This document shows positions 18,000 through 25,947 of a stretch of DNA of 64,000 nt, piece by piece; position 1 is the stretch's first letter, and every line of letters starts with the position of its first letter. A program made the position numbers and the translations under genes. The notes beneath the pieces were generated by a model, which saw nothing but the letters and a program-made list of their open reading frames with translations, was not told the origin of the DNA and ran no database searches. The stretch comes from Candidatus Nitricoxidireducens bremensis (GTDB lineage: Bacteria; Pseudomonadota; Gammaproteobacteria; Burkholderiales; Rhodocyclaceae): the NCBI GenBank assembly GCA_030247725.1, contig JAOTRT010000005.1:97233-161232 (forward strand), in the 5' to 3' direction.

Positions 18000-19205
18000 T
18001 TACGCGGCCGAATGGCCCTTCAGTTCGACCTTGACGTTCTGTTCGGCGCTGAGGCCTTGGTAGTACTTCTGCAGCACCGCGGCCACTTCCGGACGGCTGA
18101 ACTCGACCGGCAGGGGCTGGCCTTCGGACAGCATCGAGCGCACCTTGGTGCCTGACAGCAGGATGCGATCGTCCTTGCTGTGGGGGCAGGTGCGCTGGGA
18201 GGCCATGCCGCCGCACTTGTTGCACCAGAAGGTCCAGTCGATGTTCATGTTGACCGTTTCGAGGGAACCCTTGGGGATCTCGTCGAAGATCTTCTGGGCG
18301 TCGAAGGGACCGTAATAGTCGCCCACACCCGCGTGGTCGCGGCCGACGATCAGGTGCGAGCAGCCGTAGTTCTGGCGGAACAGGGCGTGCAGCAGGGCTT
18401 CGCGCGGACCGGCATAACGCATGTCGAGCGGGTAGCCGGCCTGGATCACGGTGTTGGGGGCGAAGTAGTTGTCGACCAGGGTGGCGATCGCCTCGGAGCG
18501 CACCTCGGCGGGGATGTCGCCCGGCTTGAGGTTGCCGAGCAGCGAATGCACCAGCACGCCGTCCATGGTCTCGATGGCGATCTTGGCCAGATACTCGTGG
18601 GAGCGGTGCATCGGATTGCGGGTCTGGAAGGCGGCGATGCGCTTCCAGCCCATCTTCTCGAACAGGGCGCGGGTCTCGGCCGGCGTCATGAACTGCTCGC
18701 CGTACTTCTCCTTGAAGCCGCCGGTGGAGAGAACCTTGATCGAGCCGGCCAGATTGTACTTGCCCTGGGCCATGACCATCTTGACGCCAGGGTGCTCCAC
18801 GTCGGTGGTCTTGTAGACCTGCATGCACTCGTGGGCCTTGTCGATGCTGTACTTCTCGCTGACCTTCATGGTCGCGAGGATCTCGCCGGTGGCGCCGTCG
18901 GCCAGGGCGATGTCGCTGCCGGCCTTGATGGATTCGTCGTCGGTGGACAGGGTGACGGGGATCGGCCAGAACAGGCCGTTGGCCATCTTCATGCCGTCGC
19001 AGACGCCCTGCCAGTCGGAGTGGGTCATGAAGCCGTCGAGCGGGGTGAAGCCGCCGATACCCAGCATGATGATGTCGCCCGCTTCACGCGAGCTGACCTT
19101 CACCAGCGGCAGCGATTTTGCGCGGGCGACTTCGGCCTTGAGGGCGTCGCCTTCGAGCAAGAGGGGTTTGAGATTGCCGCCGCCGTGCGGATTGACCAAC
19201 GCCAT
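18000..19205 (-). CDS. sat: Sulfate adenylyltransferase (ATP sulfurylase, dissimilatory type)
   Basis: 401 residues, the length of the single-subunit Sat of dissimilatory sulfur metabolism and not the CysDN type. The signature [13 protein letters not shown] holds the nucleotide-binding H-x-x-H pair. [15 protein letters not shown] is also typical. A Zn-like motif [16 protein letters not shown] is near residue 335. Sat converts APS and pyrophosphate to ATP and sulfate in sulfur oxidisers, giving substrate-level ATP. GAGGAGG lies about 10 bp before the ATG. The gene is monocistronic by its terminator and has a perfect FNR-type box 125 bp upstream. Confidence 0.95.
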   Translation of the reverse strand: MALVNPHGGGNLKPLLLEGDALKAEVARAKSLPLVKVSSREAGDIIMLGIGGFTPLDGFMTHSDWQGVCDGMKMANGLFWPIPVTLSTDDESIKAGSDIALADGATGEILATMKVSEKYSIDKAHECMQVYKTTDVEHPGVKMVMAQGKYNLAGSIKVLSTGGFKEKYGEQFMTPAETRALFEKMGWKRIAAFQTRNPMHRSHEYLAKIAIETMDGVLVHSLLGNLKPGDIPAEVRSEAIATLVDNYFAPNTVIQAGYPLDMRYAGPREALLHALFRQNYGCSHLIVGRDHAGVGDYYGPFDAQKIFDEIPKGSLETVNMNIDWTFWCNKCGGMASQRTCPHSKDDRILLSGTKVRSMLSEGQPLPVEFSRPEVAAVLQKYYQGLSAEQNVKVELKGHSAA

Positions 19206-19329
19206 GATTGCCGTGCCTCCTCGAATAGTCTTTTTTTGCGAGGATCGAAGGCTAGCAATTTCACCAAATGGCGACCAACTCTATTTTTCGATGGGGTAAT
19301 AAGTGCCGCCGATTTATGGGGCAAAACAT

Positions 19330-19343
19330 TTGATCCATATCAA
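19330..19343 (-). promoter_or_regulatory. FNR/CRP-family binding site upstream of sat
   Basis: TTGATCCATATCAA matches the FNR consensus TTGAT-N4-ATCAA exactly. It is palindromic and lies 125 bp upstream of the sat start, just past the stop of the M48 gene. It suggests oxygen- or redox-responsive control of sat by an FNR/Anr/Dnr protein. The -10 element and exact spacing could not be fixed. Confidence 0.6.
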
Positions 19344-19375
19344 ACGCCGGCCCGGCGGCCCTTTCCGGGACGCGG

Positions 19376-20821
19376 TCAGGGGCGCCCCTGCTTCATCAGT
19401 TCGTCCCGCTGACGCTTGAGCTGGCGCAGGCGGGCATCCACCTGGGACTGCTCGTAGAAGTCGCCGTCGGGCGACTTCTGGGCCATTTCGAATTGCTCGA
19501 TGGCCGGATTCAGAAGTCCCTGAAGGGCATAGGATTCTCCCTGGGCGCGATGCTGCTGGAGCTTCTTGCCGAGGGCGGCGTAAGCCTTTGCCTGGAGGCT
19601 GTGCATGCGGAAATCCGTCGAATAGGCCTGCAGGTCGTCCTTGGTCGCCCGCAGGGCTTCCTGGGGCTGGCCCGACGACAGCAAGGCCTCGACGAGCGCA
19701 TAGGAAATCGCCCTTTCCTGCGGGTAGCGGACGGCGGACGCGCGCAGGACCTTTGCGGCACCGGCCGGATCGTTCTGTTTCAGGCGCAGTTCCGCCGCCA
19801 GACTCTCCACCATCGGCGATTCGGCCTTGAGCCGGCGCAACTCCGCCACCTGTGCCTCGGCGGCCGGATACTTCTGCGCCCGATGCAGGGCGATGGCCAG
19901 CCCATAGCGGACCGCCGGCTCGGAAGTGAATTTGCGCTCCCGCACCAGGGTGTCGAAATCGGTCACCGCATCGTCCGGCGTGCCGTCCTGGGCGCGCAAC
20001 TTTGCCCGCACCAGCAGGAAGTCGAGGGAATCCGGCACCTGTTTGTAGGGCCGCATCTGGATGCGGTTCTCCATGTCGGAAATCCGCTCCGTCGTCAGGG
20101 GGTGGGTCAGCAGATAGCCCGGCGCATTGTTTTCGTAGAGGCGTCCGAAACGCTGCAGCCGCTCGAAGAAGGCGCCCATGCCCCTTACGTCGAAGCCGGA
20201 GCGTTCGAGCAGCTGGATACCGACGCGGTCGGCCTCGCGTTCGAAGTCGCGGGAATAGGCCAGCTGCTTCTGGGCGCTGGCCGCCTGGCCTGCAATCAAC
20301 GCCCCCTGGGCGGCGTCGGAGTTGGTGCGGGAGGCGAGGATCGCCACGGCGAGGGCGATCCAGGAGGCCGCCTGAAGCTGGCTCTGCTTGGCGAAACCCC
20401 GCGCCAGGTGCCGCTGGGTAACGTGGGAGATTTCGTGGGAAAGCACACCCGCCAGCTCCGACTCCGACTGGGCGGCCGTGATCAACCCGGTATGGACGCC
20501 GATGAATCCCCCCGGCATAGCAAACGCATTCAGGGTCTTGTCGCGCAGGACGAAGAACTCGAATTCCTGGCGCGATTCATCGCTGTTGGAGGCCAGACGC
20601 CTGCCGATGCGGTTCAGGTAGCCGCTGATCTCGGGATCGTCGAGATAGGACGGTTCCTTGAGCCGGATCTCCTGCATGATGGACTCGCCGACACGCTTTT
20701 CCATCTGGGGGGAAAACTCGGTCTGGGCGATCTCGCCCAGGTCGGGGAGCCCGTCGCCGACGGCGGCGGGGGAGGCGAATACGGCAATGCAGGCAAGAAT
20801 GGCGTAAACGTTGCGGCGCAT
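19376..20821 (-). CDS. bepA: Periplasmic M48 metalloprotease with TPR region (BepA/YfgC-like)
   Basis: 481 residues from ATG 20821, selected because the protein then begins with a signal peptide (RRNVYAILACIAVFASPAAVG). The zinc site HEISH lies near residue 140 and a downstream AYSRDFEREAD supplies the third ligand Glu and the Asp. The C-terminal half is helical, with TPR-like repeats (about residues 260-480). This is the architecture of BepA, which degrades or assists misassembled outer-membrane proteins. A longer frame from 20941 would overlap the divergent response regulator and lacks a signal at its start. Confidence 0.82.
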   Translation of the reverse strand: MRRNVYAILACIAVFASPAAVGDGLPDLGEIAQTEFSPQMEKRVGESIMQEIRLKEPSYLDDPEISGYLNRIGRRLASNSDESRQEFEFFVLRDKTLNAFAMPGGFIGVHTGLITAAQSESELAGVLSHEISHVTQRHLARGFAKQSQLQAASWIALAVAILASRTNSDAAQGALIAGQAASAQKQLAYSRDFEREADRVGIQLLERSGFDVRGMGAFFERLQRFGRLYENNAPGYLLTHPLTTERISDMENRIQMRPYKQVPDSLDFLLVRAKLRAQDGTPDDAVTDFDTLVRERKFTSEPAVRYGLAIALHRAQKYPAAEAQVAELRRLKAESPMVESLAAELRLKQNDPAGAAKVLRASAVRYPQERAISYALVEALLSSGQPQEALRATKDDLQAYSTDFRMHSLQAKAYAALGKKLQQHRAQGESYALQGLLNPAIEQFEMAQKSPDGDFYEQSQVDARLRQLKRQRDELMKQGRP

Positions 20822-20934
20822 GTGCCTATGATAGCCGGAATCCAAATCCCTTCCTTGCGCCGCACCGCCGCCATTTGCCCTGAACGCCCGGGTGTCGTAA
20901 GCTTCCGCCCTGTTTCCTTTCCGAGCCCGGAACC

Positions 20935-21384
20935 ATGGCATCTTCCACTGTCATGCTGATCGAGGATGCGGCCGACGACGCCGAGCTCATCAGCCAGGCG
21001 CTGGCCGACGACATTCCCCGCGAGCAGATTCTCGTCTTTGCGGACGGCGTGGCCGCCCTCGACTATCTGTTCTGCCGCGGCGCCCACGCGGACCGCGATC
21101 CCGCCGAACTGCCCGCCTTCATCCTGCTGGACCTGAAGCTGCCGAGGCTGTCGGGATTCGACATCCTCAAGGAGATTCGCGGCAACGATCTCACCCACCT
21201 CATTCCGATCACCGTGCTGTCCGCCTCCGACGATGCCGACGACGTCCGCACGGCGGCCATGCTCGGCGCCAACAGCTACGTCCACAAGGCGGGCGACTTC
21301 GCGCGGCAGCGCGACGACCTCGCCCGGCTGGCCCGCTATTGGCTGGACTTGAACATCCCGCCGCCGGCCTCGGCGCGGCACTAG
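20935..21384 (+). CDS. Single-domain response regulator (Rcp1-like)
   Basis: 149 residues, only a receiver domain. Acidic pocket IEDAADD near residue 9, phosphoacceptor Asp in [13 protein letters not shown] near residue 65, Thr/Ser in TVLSASDD, and Lys in YVHKAGDF. There is no output domain. Receivers of this type, with an insert before the Asp, are often paired with bacteriophytochrome kinases, but no kinase is adjacent. It is divergent from the M48 protease and followed by moaC after 11 bp. Confidence 0.82.
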   Translation: MASSTVMLIEDAADDAELISQALADDIPREQILVFADGVAALDYLFCRGAHADRDPAELPAFILLDLKLPRLSGFDILKEIRGNDLTHLIPITVLSASDDADDVRTAAMLGANSYVHKAGDFARQRDDLARLARYWLDLNIPPPASARH

Positions 21385-21395
21385 GCAAGCGACAG

Positions 21396-21884
21396 ATGAC
21401 CCTGACCCATTTCGACGCCGCCGGCCGCGCCCATATGGTGGACGTCGGCGAGAAGGCCGAAACCGTACGCATCGCCCGTGCTGCCGGCTGCATCCGCATG
21501 GAGCCGGCGACCCTGGAACTGATCCGCTCCGGCTCGTCGAAGAAGGGCGATGTCCTCGGCGTCGCCCGCATTGCCGCCATCCAGGCCAGCAAGCGCACGG
21601 CCGATCTGATTCCTCTCTGCCATCCCGTTCCCCTCACCCGGGTCGCGGTGGACTTCGCCATCGACGAGGCCCGCAGTGCCGTTTGCTGCGAGGTGACGGC
21701 CCAGACCGTGGGCCGCACCGGCGTGGAGATGGAAGCCCTGACCGCCGTCGGCGTCGGCCTGTTGACCATCTACGACATGTGCAAGGCCGTGGACCGGGGC
21801 ATGCGCATCGAGGACATCGGCCTGCTGGAGAAGGCCGGCGGAAAATCGGGCCACTGGATCGCACCGGCAGGCGAAAAGGCCTGA
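21396..21884 (+). CDS. moaC: Cyclic pyranopterin monophosphate synthase
   Basis: 162 residues from ATG 21396, which matches the family start ([19 protein letters not shown]). Conserved active-site segments [12 protein letters not shown] and [20 protein letters not shown] are present. It converts 3',8-cyclo-7,8-dihydro-GTP to cPMP in molybdenum cofactor synthesis. Other moa genes are absent here. The upstream extension to 21339 lies inside the response-regulator gene and is rejected. The ribosome site is weak, so coupling to the preceding gene is likely. Confidence 0.93.
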   Translation: MTLTHFDAAGRAHMVDVGEKAETVRIARAAGCIRMEPATLELIRSGSSKKGDVLGVARIAAIQASKRTADLIPLCHPVPLTRVAVDFAIDEARSAVCCEVTAQTVGRTGVEMEALTAVGVGLLTIYDMCKAVDRGMRIEDIGLLEKAGGKSGHWIAPAGEKA

Positions 21885-22014
21885 TAGGATGAGCCCGCCT
21901 TATCCCCGTATCAGCATCGCAATTTGCACCGGCCCCGCCGGAAAAGCAGAATGCGCCGTTCGGGCCCCAACAGGCCGCCAAGATCTCACGCAGTGCAACA
22001 GGAGGAGTAATCAG

Positions 22015-22488
22015 ATGGACATGATTCGCAGAACCCTGCTCAAGGGAATGGGCAGCACCGGCGTCCTCGCCGCCGCGGTGGCCGCCGGCGTGCTCAAGCC
22101 CACCGGCGCCTGGGCCCAGGAATGGAACCGCGCCGCCTTTGAAGCCAAGGACATGTCGGCCGCCATGAAAGGCATCGGCGCCGCTTCCGCCGCGGACAGC
22201 AAGGATCTCCTGCTGAAGGCCCCGGACATCGCCGAGAACGGCGCCGTGGTGCCCGTGGATGTGACCAGCAATATCCCGAACACCATCTCCATCGCCGTCC
22301 TCGCCGACAAGAACCCCCTCCCGCTGTCCGCCGCCTTCGACTTCGCCAACGGCGCCATGCCCGAGATTTCGGTGCGTCTGAAGCTGTCCCAGACCTCCAA
22401 CGTCAAGGCGGTGGCCAAGACCGCCGACGGCAAGTACTACACGGTGCAGAAGGAAGTGAAAGTCACCGTCGGCGGCTGCGGCGGCTGA
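22015..22488 (+). CDS. soxY: Sulfur carrier protein SoxY
   Basis: 157 residues, with AGGAGG 9 bp before the ATG. The N-terminus has a Tat-type signal (MIRRTLLKGMG followed by an Ala-rich stretch, cleavage near AWA-QEW). The C-terminus ends VGGCGG, the flexible arm whose cysteine (Cys155) carries thiosulfate, polysulfane and other intermediates. SoxY works with SoxZ in the periplasm. soxZ follows after 26 bp. A strong terminator after soxZ isolates soxYZ from the later sox genes. Confidence 0.95.
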   Translation: MDMIRRTLLKGMGSTGVLAAAVAAGVLKPTGAWAQEWNRAAFEAKDMSAAMKGIGAASAADSKDLLLKAPDIAENGAVVPVDVTSNIPNTISIAVLADKNPLPLSAAFDFANGAMPEISVRLKLSQTSNVKAVAKTADGKYYTVQKEVKVTVGGCGG

Positions 22489-22514
22489 TCCAGACAAGAG
22501 AATAGGAGAAAATC

Positions 22515-22829
22515 ATGGCAGATCCGATGAAGATTCGCGCCCAACTGAAGGGCGACGTCGCCGAAATCCGCGTGCTCATGAGCCACGCGATGGAAACCGG
22601 CCAGCGCAAGGACAACTCGGGCAACACGATTCCGGCCCACTTTATCCAGGCCATCACCATCGAAGTGGGCGGCAAGAAGGTCATCCAGGGCCAGACGGGG
22701 ACTTCCGTCTCCCGCAACCCGGTGTTCGCCTTCAAGGTCAAGGGCGCCAAGGCCGGCGACGAAGTCGTCGTCAACTGGGTCGACAACAAGGGCGACAAGC
22801 GCACGGACAAGGCGGCGATCACTGCGTAG
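22515..22829 (+). CDS. soxZ: SoxZ, partner of SoxY
   Basis: 104 residues, normal length, with AGGAG before the ATG. Typical segments are MKIRAQLKGDVAEIRVLMSH, METGQRKD and WVDNKGDKRTDKAAITA. SoxZ has no signal peptide and should be exported with SoxY. The last 10 residues (KRTDKAAITA) are encoded a second time 74 bp after the stop with mostly different third bases. See the hairpin element and duplicate-tail entries. The protein itself appears intact. Confidence 0.95.
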   Translation: MADPMKIRAQLKGDVAEIRVLMSHAMETGQRKDNSGNTIPAHFIQAITIEVGGKKVIQGQTGTSVSRNPVFAFKVKGAKAGDEVVVNWVDNKGDKRTDKAAITA

Positions 22830-22838
22830 TGAGACGTT

Positions 22839-22890
22839 GCGCTTGCGGCGCAGGCTAAGCTCGCGCAGCGAGGTTAAGGCGCTTAGCGCC
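22839..22890. repeat. Array of three short GC hairpins directly after soxZ
   Basis: Three consecutive small inverted repeats: GCGC-TTGCG-GCGC (22839-22851), CTCGC-GCA-GCGAG (22860-22872) and GGCGC-TTA-GCGCC (22878-22890). They have no T tract, and a conventional terminator follows further on. The position between two versions of the soxZ end suggests an inserted interspersed repeat. No other copy was noticed in the window. Confidence 0.55.
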
Positions 22891-22902
22891 GGCCGGAGCC
22901 AC

Positions 22903-22935
22903 AAGCGTACCGATAAGGCCGCCATCACGGCCTGA
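22903..22935 (+). pseudogene. Duplicate soxZ C-terminal end (fragment)
   Basis: Ten codons plus TGA encode KRTDKAAITA, identical to the last ten residues of the intact soxZ at 22797-22829. Seven of ten codons differ, all at third positions. The fragment has no start and is separated from soxZ by the hairpin array. Its GCC/ACG-rich codons resemble the body of soxZ more than the tail now in use. It is probably the original soxZ end displaced by insertion or recombination. Confidence 0.7.
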
Positions 22936-22974
22936 CGCCGACGGGAACAGCCGTTCCCGGTGCAGGAACCGCAG

Positions 22975-23008
22975 GGGCAGGACGGAAAAACCGTCCTGCC
23001 CTTTTTCT
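22975..23008 (+). terminator. Rho-independent terminator after soxYZ
   Basis: GGGCAGGACGG-AAAAA-CCGTCCTGCCC is a perfect 11-bp stem followed by TTTTTCTT. It ends the soxYZ transcript before the sigma-factor gene. Confidence 0.92.
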
Positions 23009-23048
23009 TCGCCTGCGGCTTTCCCCGATGTCCGACCGAAAAAAATAT

Positions 23049-23076
23049 GGAATAAAGTCGTTCCTGCCGCCGTCTA
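23049..23076 (+). promoter_or_regulatory. Candidate ECF-type promoter of the sigma/anti-sigma-soxAXB operon
   Basis: GGAATA (23049-23054), a 16-bp spacer and CGTCTA (23071-23076) resemble ECF promoters (GGAAC-N16/17-CGTCTA). Transcription would begin near 23083, 23 bp before the preferred ATG of the sigma gene, and after the soxYZ terminator. This fits autoregulation by the sigma factor encoded next. It is a motif match only. Confidence 0.45.
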
Positions 23077-23105
23077 TCTGCAAAAGGGGGACGAAACCAA
23101 CCACC

Positions 23106-23651
23106 ATGGGCATCCTGGCCTTCATCAGCCGCAGCCGGCAGTTCGAGGAAAAACTGGAAGAGAGCCGCCCCCGGCTGTGGCGGCTCGCCCGCTCCTGGTG
23201 CCGCAGCGGCGCCCTCGCCGACGACCTCGTCCAGGAGGCCATGGCCAAGGCCCTGCGCAACCACGGCCAGTTGCGGGACATGGAGTCCCTCCATGCCTGG
23301 CTGTGCGGCATACTCGCCAACTGCTGGCACGACCATCTGCGCCTGCACCGCCCCATGGCGGACATCGCCGAGGTGGCGGAGGACGAACTGGTGGCGGAAG
23401 GCACGCCCGAAGACGACTGCCTGCAAAGCCAGCTCGTGCAGCGGGTACGACGGGCCGTCGCCGAACTGCCCCTCGGGCAACGGGAGGTGGTGACCCTGGT
23501 GGATCTGGAAGAGCTTTCCTACGCCGATGTGGCCGCCGTCCTCGCCATCCCCATCGGCACCGTGATGAGCCGCCTCTCCCGTGCCCGCAGCACCCTGAAG
23601 GACCAGCTGCGGCGCCAGGAAGCCCTGCCGCGGCTCGCGAGGATCAAATGA
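23106..23651 (+). CDS. ECF-type RNA polymerase sigma factor
   Basis: 181 residues from ATG 23106. Region 2 is visible at about 20-85 (RLARSWCRSGALADDLVQEAMAKAL, then LHAWLCGILANCWHDHLR). Region 4 is at about 115-165 (VAELPLGQREVVTLVDLEEL, SYADVAAVLAIPIGTVMSRL). Upstream in-frame start codons fall in front of the candidate promoter and are unlikely. The stop overlaps the anti-sigma start (ATGA), and soxA follows, so sigma, anti-sigma and soxAXB form one transcript. The pairing with a membrane anti-sigma implies response to an extracytoplasmic signal, plausibly sulfur intermediates. That link is inferred from position. Confidence 0.88.
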   Translation: MGILAFISRSRQFEEKLEESRPRLWRLARSWCRSGALADDLVQEAMAKALRNHGQLRDMESLHAWLCGILANCWHDHLRLHRPMADIAEVAEDELVAEGTPEDDCLQSQLVQRVRRAVAELPLGQREVVTLVDLEELSYADVAAVLAIPIGTVMSRLSRARSTLKDQLRRQEALPRLARIK

Positions 23652-24346
23652 ACACTCCCGTCTCCGACGAACTGCTCAACGCCTTCGCCGACAACCAGCT
23701 TGACGGCGCCGAGAAGGCCGCCCTGCTGGAGCGCCTGGCGGCCGACGACGCCCTGCGGGCGAAGGTATGCGAAACCTGGCACCTGAAGGAACTGGTGCGC
23801 AGCGCCCACCCGCAGGCGGCGGCGCGTACCCGGGACAACAGAAAGTCCTGGCACCTGTTCTGGCGCATGCCCCTGGCGGCCGGCCTGCTGATCGCCTTCG
23901 GCGCCGCCTCCGGCTGGTTCGCCCACGACGAATACGACCGCAGTTGGATTCCGGGGCCGGAAATGGAGGCCATCCGCAGCCACGGCAACCGGGTGGTCTT
24001 GCACCTGGTGTCGGACGAGCCGGTCCAGATCGAGGCGGCCCTGCGCAAGGCGGAACAGCTCGCCAAGGCGCGCGACCGCAGCGGCGGCCCGATCCAGGTG
24101 GAGTTCGTCGCCAACGGCACCGGCGTACACCTGCTCCAGGAGGCCGGCTCCCCCCTGGCCCAGCGCGTCGTCGCCATGCGCAAGACCTACGCCAACCTGC
24201 GGCTGATCGCCTGCAACGAAGCCATCGAACGCTTGCACGAAAAGGGGGAGCAGGTGACACTGCTACCCGACGTCGATGTGGTCTCTTCGGCCGTGTCCCA
24301 GATCGCCATCCGCATGGGACAAGGCTGGAGATACCTGCAAGTCTGA
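23648..24346 (+). CDS. Membrane anti-sigma factor with C-terminal DsrE-like domain
   Basis: 232 residues. Residues 5-55 look like an anti-sigma domain (DELLNAFADNQLDGAEKAAL, then ADDALRAKV). A single membrane helix is at about 74-91 (PLAAGLLIAFGAASGWF). Residues 113-232 resemble the DsrE/DsrF-like family: RVVLHLVSDEP, VEFVANGTGVHLL, LRLIACNEAIERL with Cys189, VTLLPDVDVVSSAVSQIA, and GWRYLQV at the end. The orientation expected from the anti-sigma domain puts the DsrE-like part in the periplasm, where SoxAX/YZ/B work. DsrE-type proteins carry sulfur on cysteine, so a sulfur-sensing anti-sigma is a strong but untested idea. The N-terminus lacks an obvious HxxxCxxC zinc motif. Confidence 0.75.
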   Translation: MNTPVSDELLNAFADNQLDGAEKAALLERLAADDALRAKVCETWHLKELVRSAHPQAAARTRDNRKSWHLFWRMPLAAGLLIAFGAASGWFAHDEYDRSWIPGPEMEAIRSHGNRVVLHLVSDEPVQIEAALRKAEQLAKARDRSGGPIQVEFVANGTGVHLLQEAGSPLAQRVVAMRKTYANLRLIACNEAIERLHEKGEQVTLLPDVDVVSSAVSQIAIRMGQGWRYLQV

Positions 24347-24381
24347 GCAGCACCCACAACAACCCGAAACAGAGGAGGCCT

Positions 24382-25251
24382 ATGAAACCGTCGATCATCG
24401 TCAGCCTGGCGTTGCCGCTTGCCCTTGCCGCCCTGCCGGCAGCCGGCGCCAAGAGCCAGAAGCCGCCGGTCAAACAGACCGCGCCCGCCGCCGCGGCAGC
24501 GGAGGACAAGGACGCCACCACCGCCGAATTCGAGAAATTCCGCGAAGTGATGGAAGACAGCAACCCCGCCGAGCTCTTCGAAATGAAGGGCGAGGAGTTG
24601 TGGAACGAAAAGCGCGGCCCGAAGCAGGTGTCGCTGGCAGAGAGTTGCGACCTGGGCCTCGGCATCGGCGTCGTCAAGGGCGCCTACGTGCAGACGCCGC
24701 GCTACTTCGCCGATGTCGATCAGGTGATGGATGTCGAGCGCCGCATCGTCCATTGCATGGTGGAGCACCAGGGTTTCAAACGCGAGGACATCGCCAAGAA
24801 ACCCTTCAGCAACGACACCCACACGCCCGAGCCCGTGTCCCTGGTCACCTACGTGGCGTCCCAGTCCAAGGGCATGAAGATCGCGATCCCCCAGAAGCAC
24901 CCCAAGGAGATCGAGACCTACAGGATCGGCGCCGAAGTCTTCCAGTACCGCGCCGGCCCCTACGACTTCTCCTGCGCCACCTGCCACGGCGCCGACGGCA
25001 AGCGCATCCGCACCCAGCAACTGCCCAACCTGACCAAGCCCCAGGGCGCCATCAAGTCCTACCTGGGCTGGCCCGGCTACCGCATGACCGGCGGCGTCAT
25101 GCACACCCTGCAGTGGCGCATGAACGACTGCTTCCGCCAGCAGCGCTTCCCCGAGCCCGGCTACGTGTCCGATTCCGTCACCGCCCTGCTGTCCTACCTG
25201 GGCGTGAATTCGAACGGCTACACGTACAAAGGCCCCGGCATCAAGCGCTGA
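24382..25251 (+). CDS. soxA: L-cysteine S-thiosulfotransferase subunit SoxA
   Basis: 289 residues with AGAGGAGG just before the ATG. The signal peptide covers the first ~23 residues (IIVSLALPLALAALPAAGA). There is one c-type heme site, CATCH, at residues 198-202, so it is a monoheme SoxA. A conserved Cys250 in NDCFRQQRFPEP is the probable active-site/heme-ligating cysteine that forms a persulfide in the family. With SoxX it joins thiosulfate to the SoxY cysteine. soxX follows after 15 bp. Confidence 0.95.
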   Translation: MKPSIIVSLALPLALAALPAAGAKSQKPPVKQTAPAAAAAEDKDATTAEFEKFREVMEDSNPAELFEMKGEELWNEKRGPKQVSLAESCDLGLGIGVVKGAYVQTPRYFADVDQVMDVERRIVHCMVEHQGFKREDIAKKPFSNDTHTPEPVSLVTYVASQSKGMKIAIPQKHPKEIETYRIGAEVFQYRAGPYDFSCATCHGADGKRIRTQQLPNLTKPQGAIKSYLGWPGYRMTGGVMHTLQWRMNDCFRQQRFPEPGYVSDSVTALLSYLGVNSNGYTYKGPGIKR

Positions 25252-25266
25252 AGAGGAGGAGACCCC

Positions 25267-25884
25267 ATGACTATCGAACGCAAGATCACCGCGGCCCTCC
25301 TCGCAGGCGCCGTCTTCGCCACCGTCGCCCAGGCCGAGGACCGCAACTACCGCGCCGAAGCCATCGCCATGATCAAGAAGGACTTCCGCAGCCGCGGCAT
25401 CGCGGGCTACGAGCGCGTCCAGGAAGACGGCCTCCAGGCCGTCTGCAACCGTAGCGGCAACCGGCCGCCGGAAGCCATCGCCAAGCAGCTGGAACAGGAC
25501 CAACTCGCCTCCGTGAAGCTCCCGGCCGACGGCAAGCTCATGGGCGACTGGAAGAGCGGCGAGAAGATCGCCCAGAGCGGACGCGGCATGACCTGGGCCG
25601 ACAAGCCGGGCATCCCCGGCGGCGGTAACTGCTACAACTGCCACCAGCTCGATCCCAAGGAGAAGTCCTTCGGCACCATCGGCCCCAGCCTCTACCAGTT
25701 CGGCAAGCTGCGCGGCAACACGCCGGAAACGCAGAAGTACGTCTACTCGAAGATCTACAACGCCAAGGCCTTCAACCTCTGCTCAGAGATGCCGCGCTTC
25801 GGCCACTCCGGCGCCATCGGCGAAAAGGAGATCCGGGACCTGGTGGCGTTGTTGCTTGACCCGGCGTCCCCGGTCAACAAGTAA
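25267..25884 (+). CDS. soxX: Cytochrome c subunit SoxX
   Basis: 205 residues, with AGGAGGAG upstream. A signal peptide of about 23 residues ends near AQA-ED. The heme c site CYNCH is at residues 122-126. The distal Met ligand is probably in CSEMPRFG near residue 178. The N-terminal extension of about 80 residues before the heme domain is longer than in minimal SoxX proteins but typical of SoxXA in this group. It accepts the two electrons released when SoxA forms the SoxY-thiosulfonate. Confidence 0.94.
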   Translation: MTIERKITAALLAGAVFATVAQAEDRNYRAEAIAMIKKDFRSRGIAGYERVQEDGLQAVCNRSGNRPPEAIAKQLEQDQLASVKLPADGKLMGDWKSGEKIAQSGRGMTWADKPGIPGGGNCYNCHQLDPKEKSFGTIGPSLYQFGKLRGNTPETQKYVYSKIYNAKAFNLCSEMPRFGHSGAIGEKEIRDLVALLLDPASPVNK

Positions 25885-25901
25885 GTCTCTCCCTCGATCC
25901 T

Positions 25902-25927
25902 ACGGGGCCGGTTGCGGCCGGCCCCGT
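25902..25927 (+). promoter_or_regulatory. Hairpin between soxX and soxB
   Basis: ACGGGGCCGG and CCGGCCCCGT form a perfect 10-bp stem with a 6-nt loop, 21 bp before soxB, without a T tract. It could protect the 3' end of the upstream message or reduce read-through into soxB. Confidence 0.4.
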
Positions 25928-25947
25928 CTCGTCCAAAGGAAACCTCC

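Noticed and set aside
22830..22935. Reading the stretch after soxZ as a second small gene
   Set aside because: No start codon with ribosome site; the only protein-like part is the duplicate soxZ tail.
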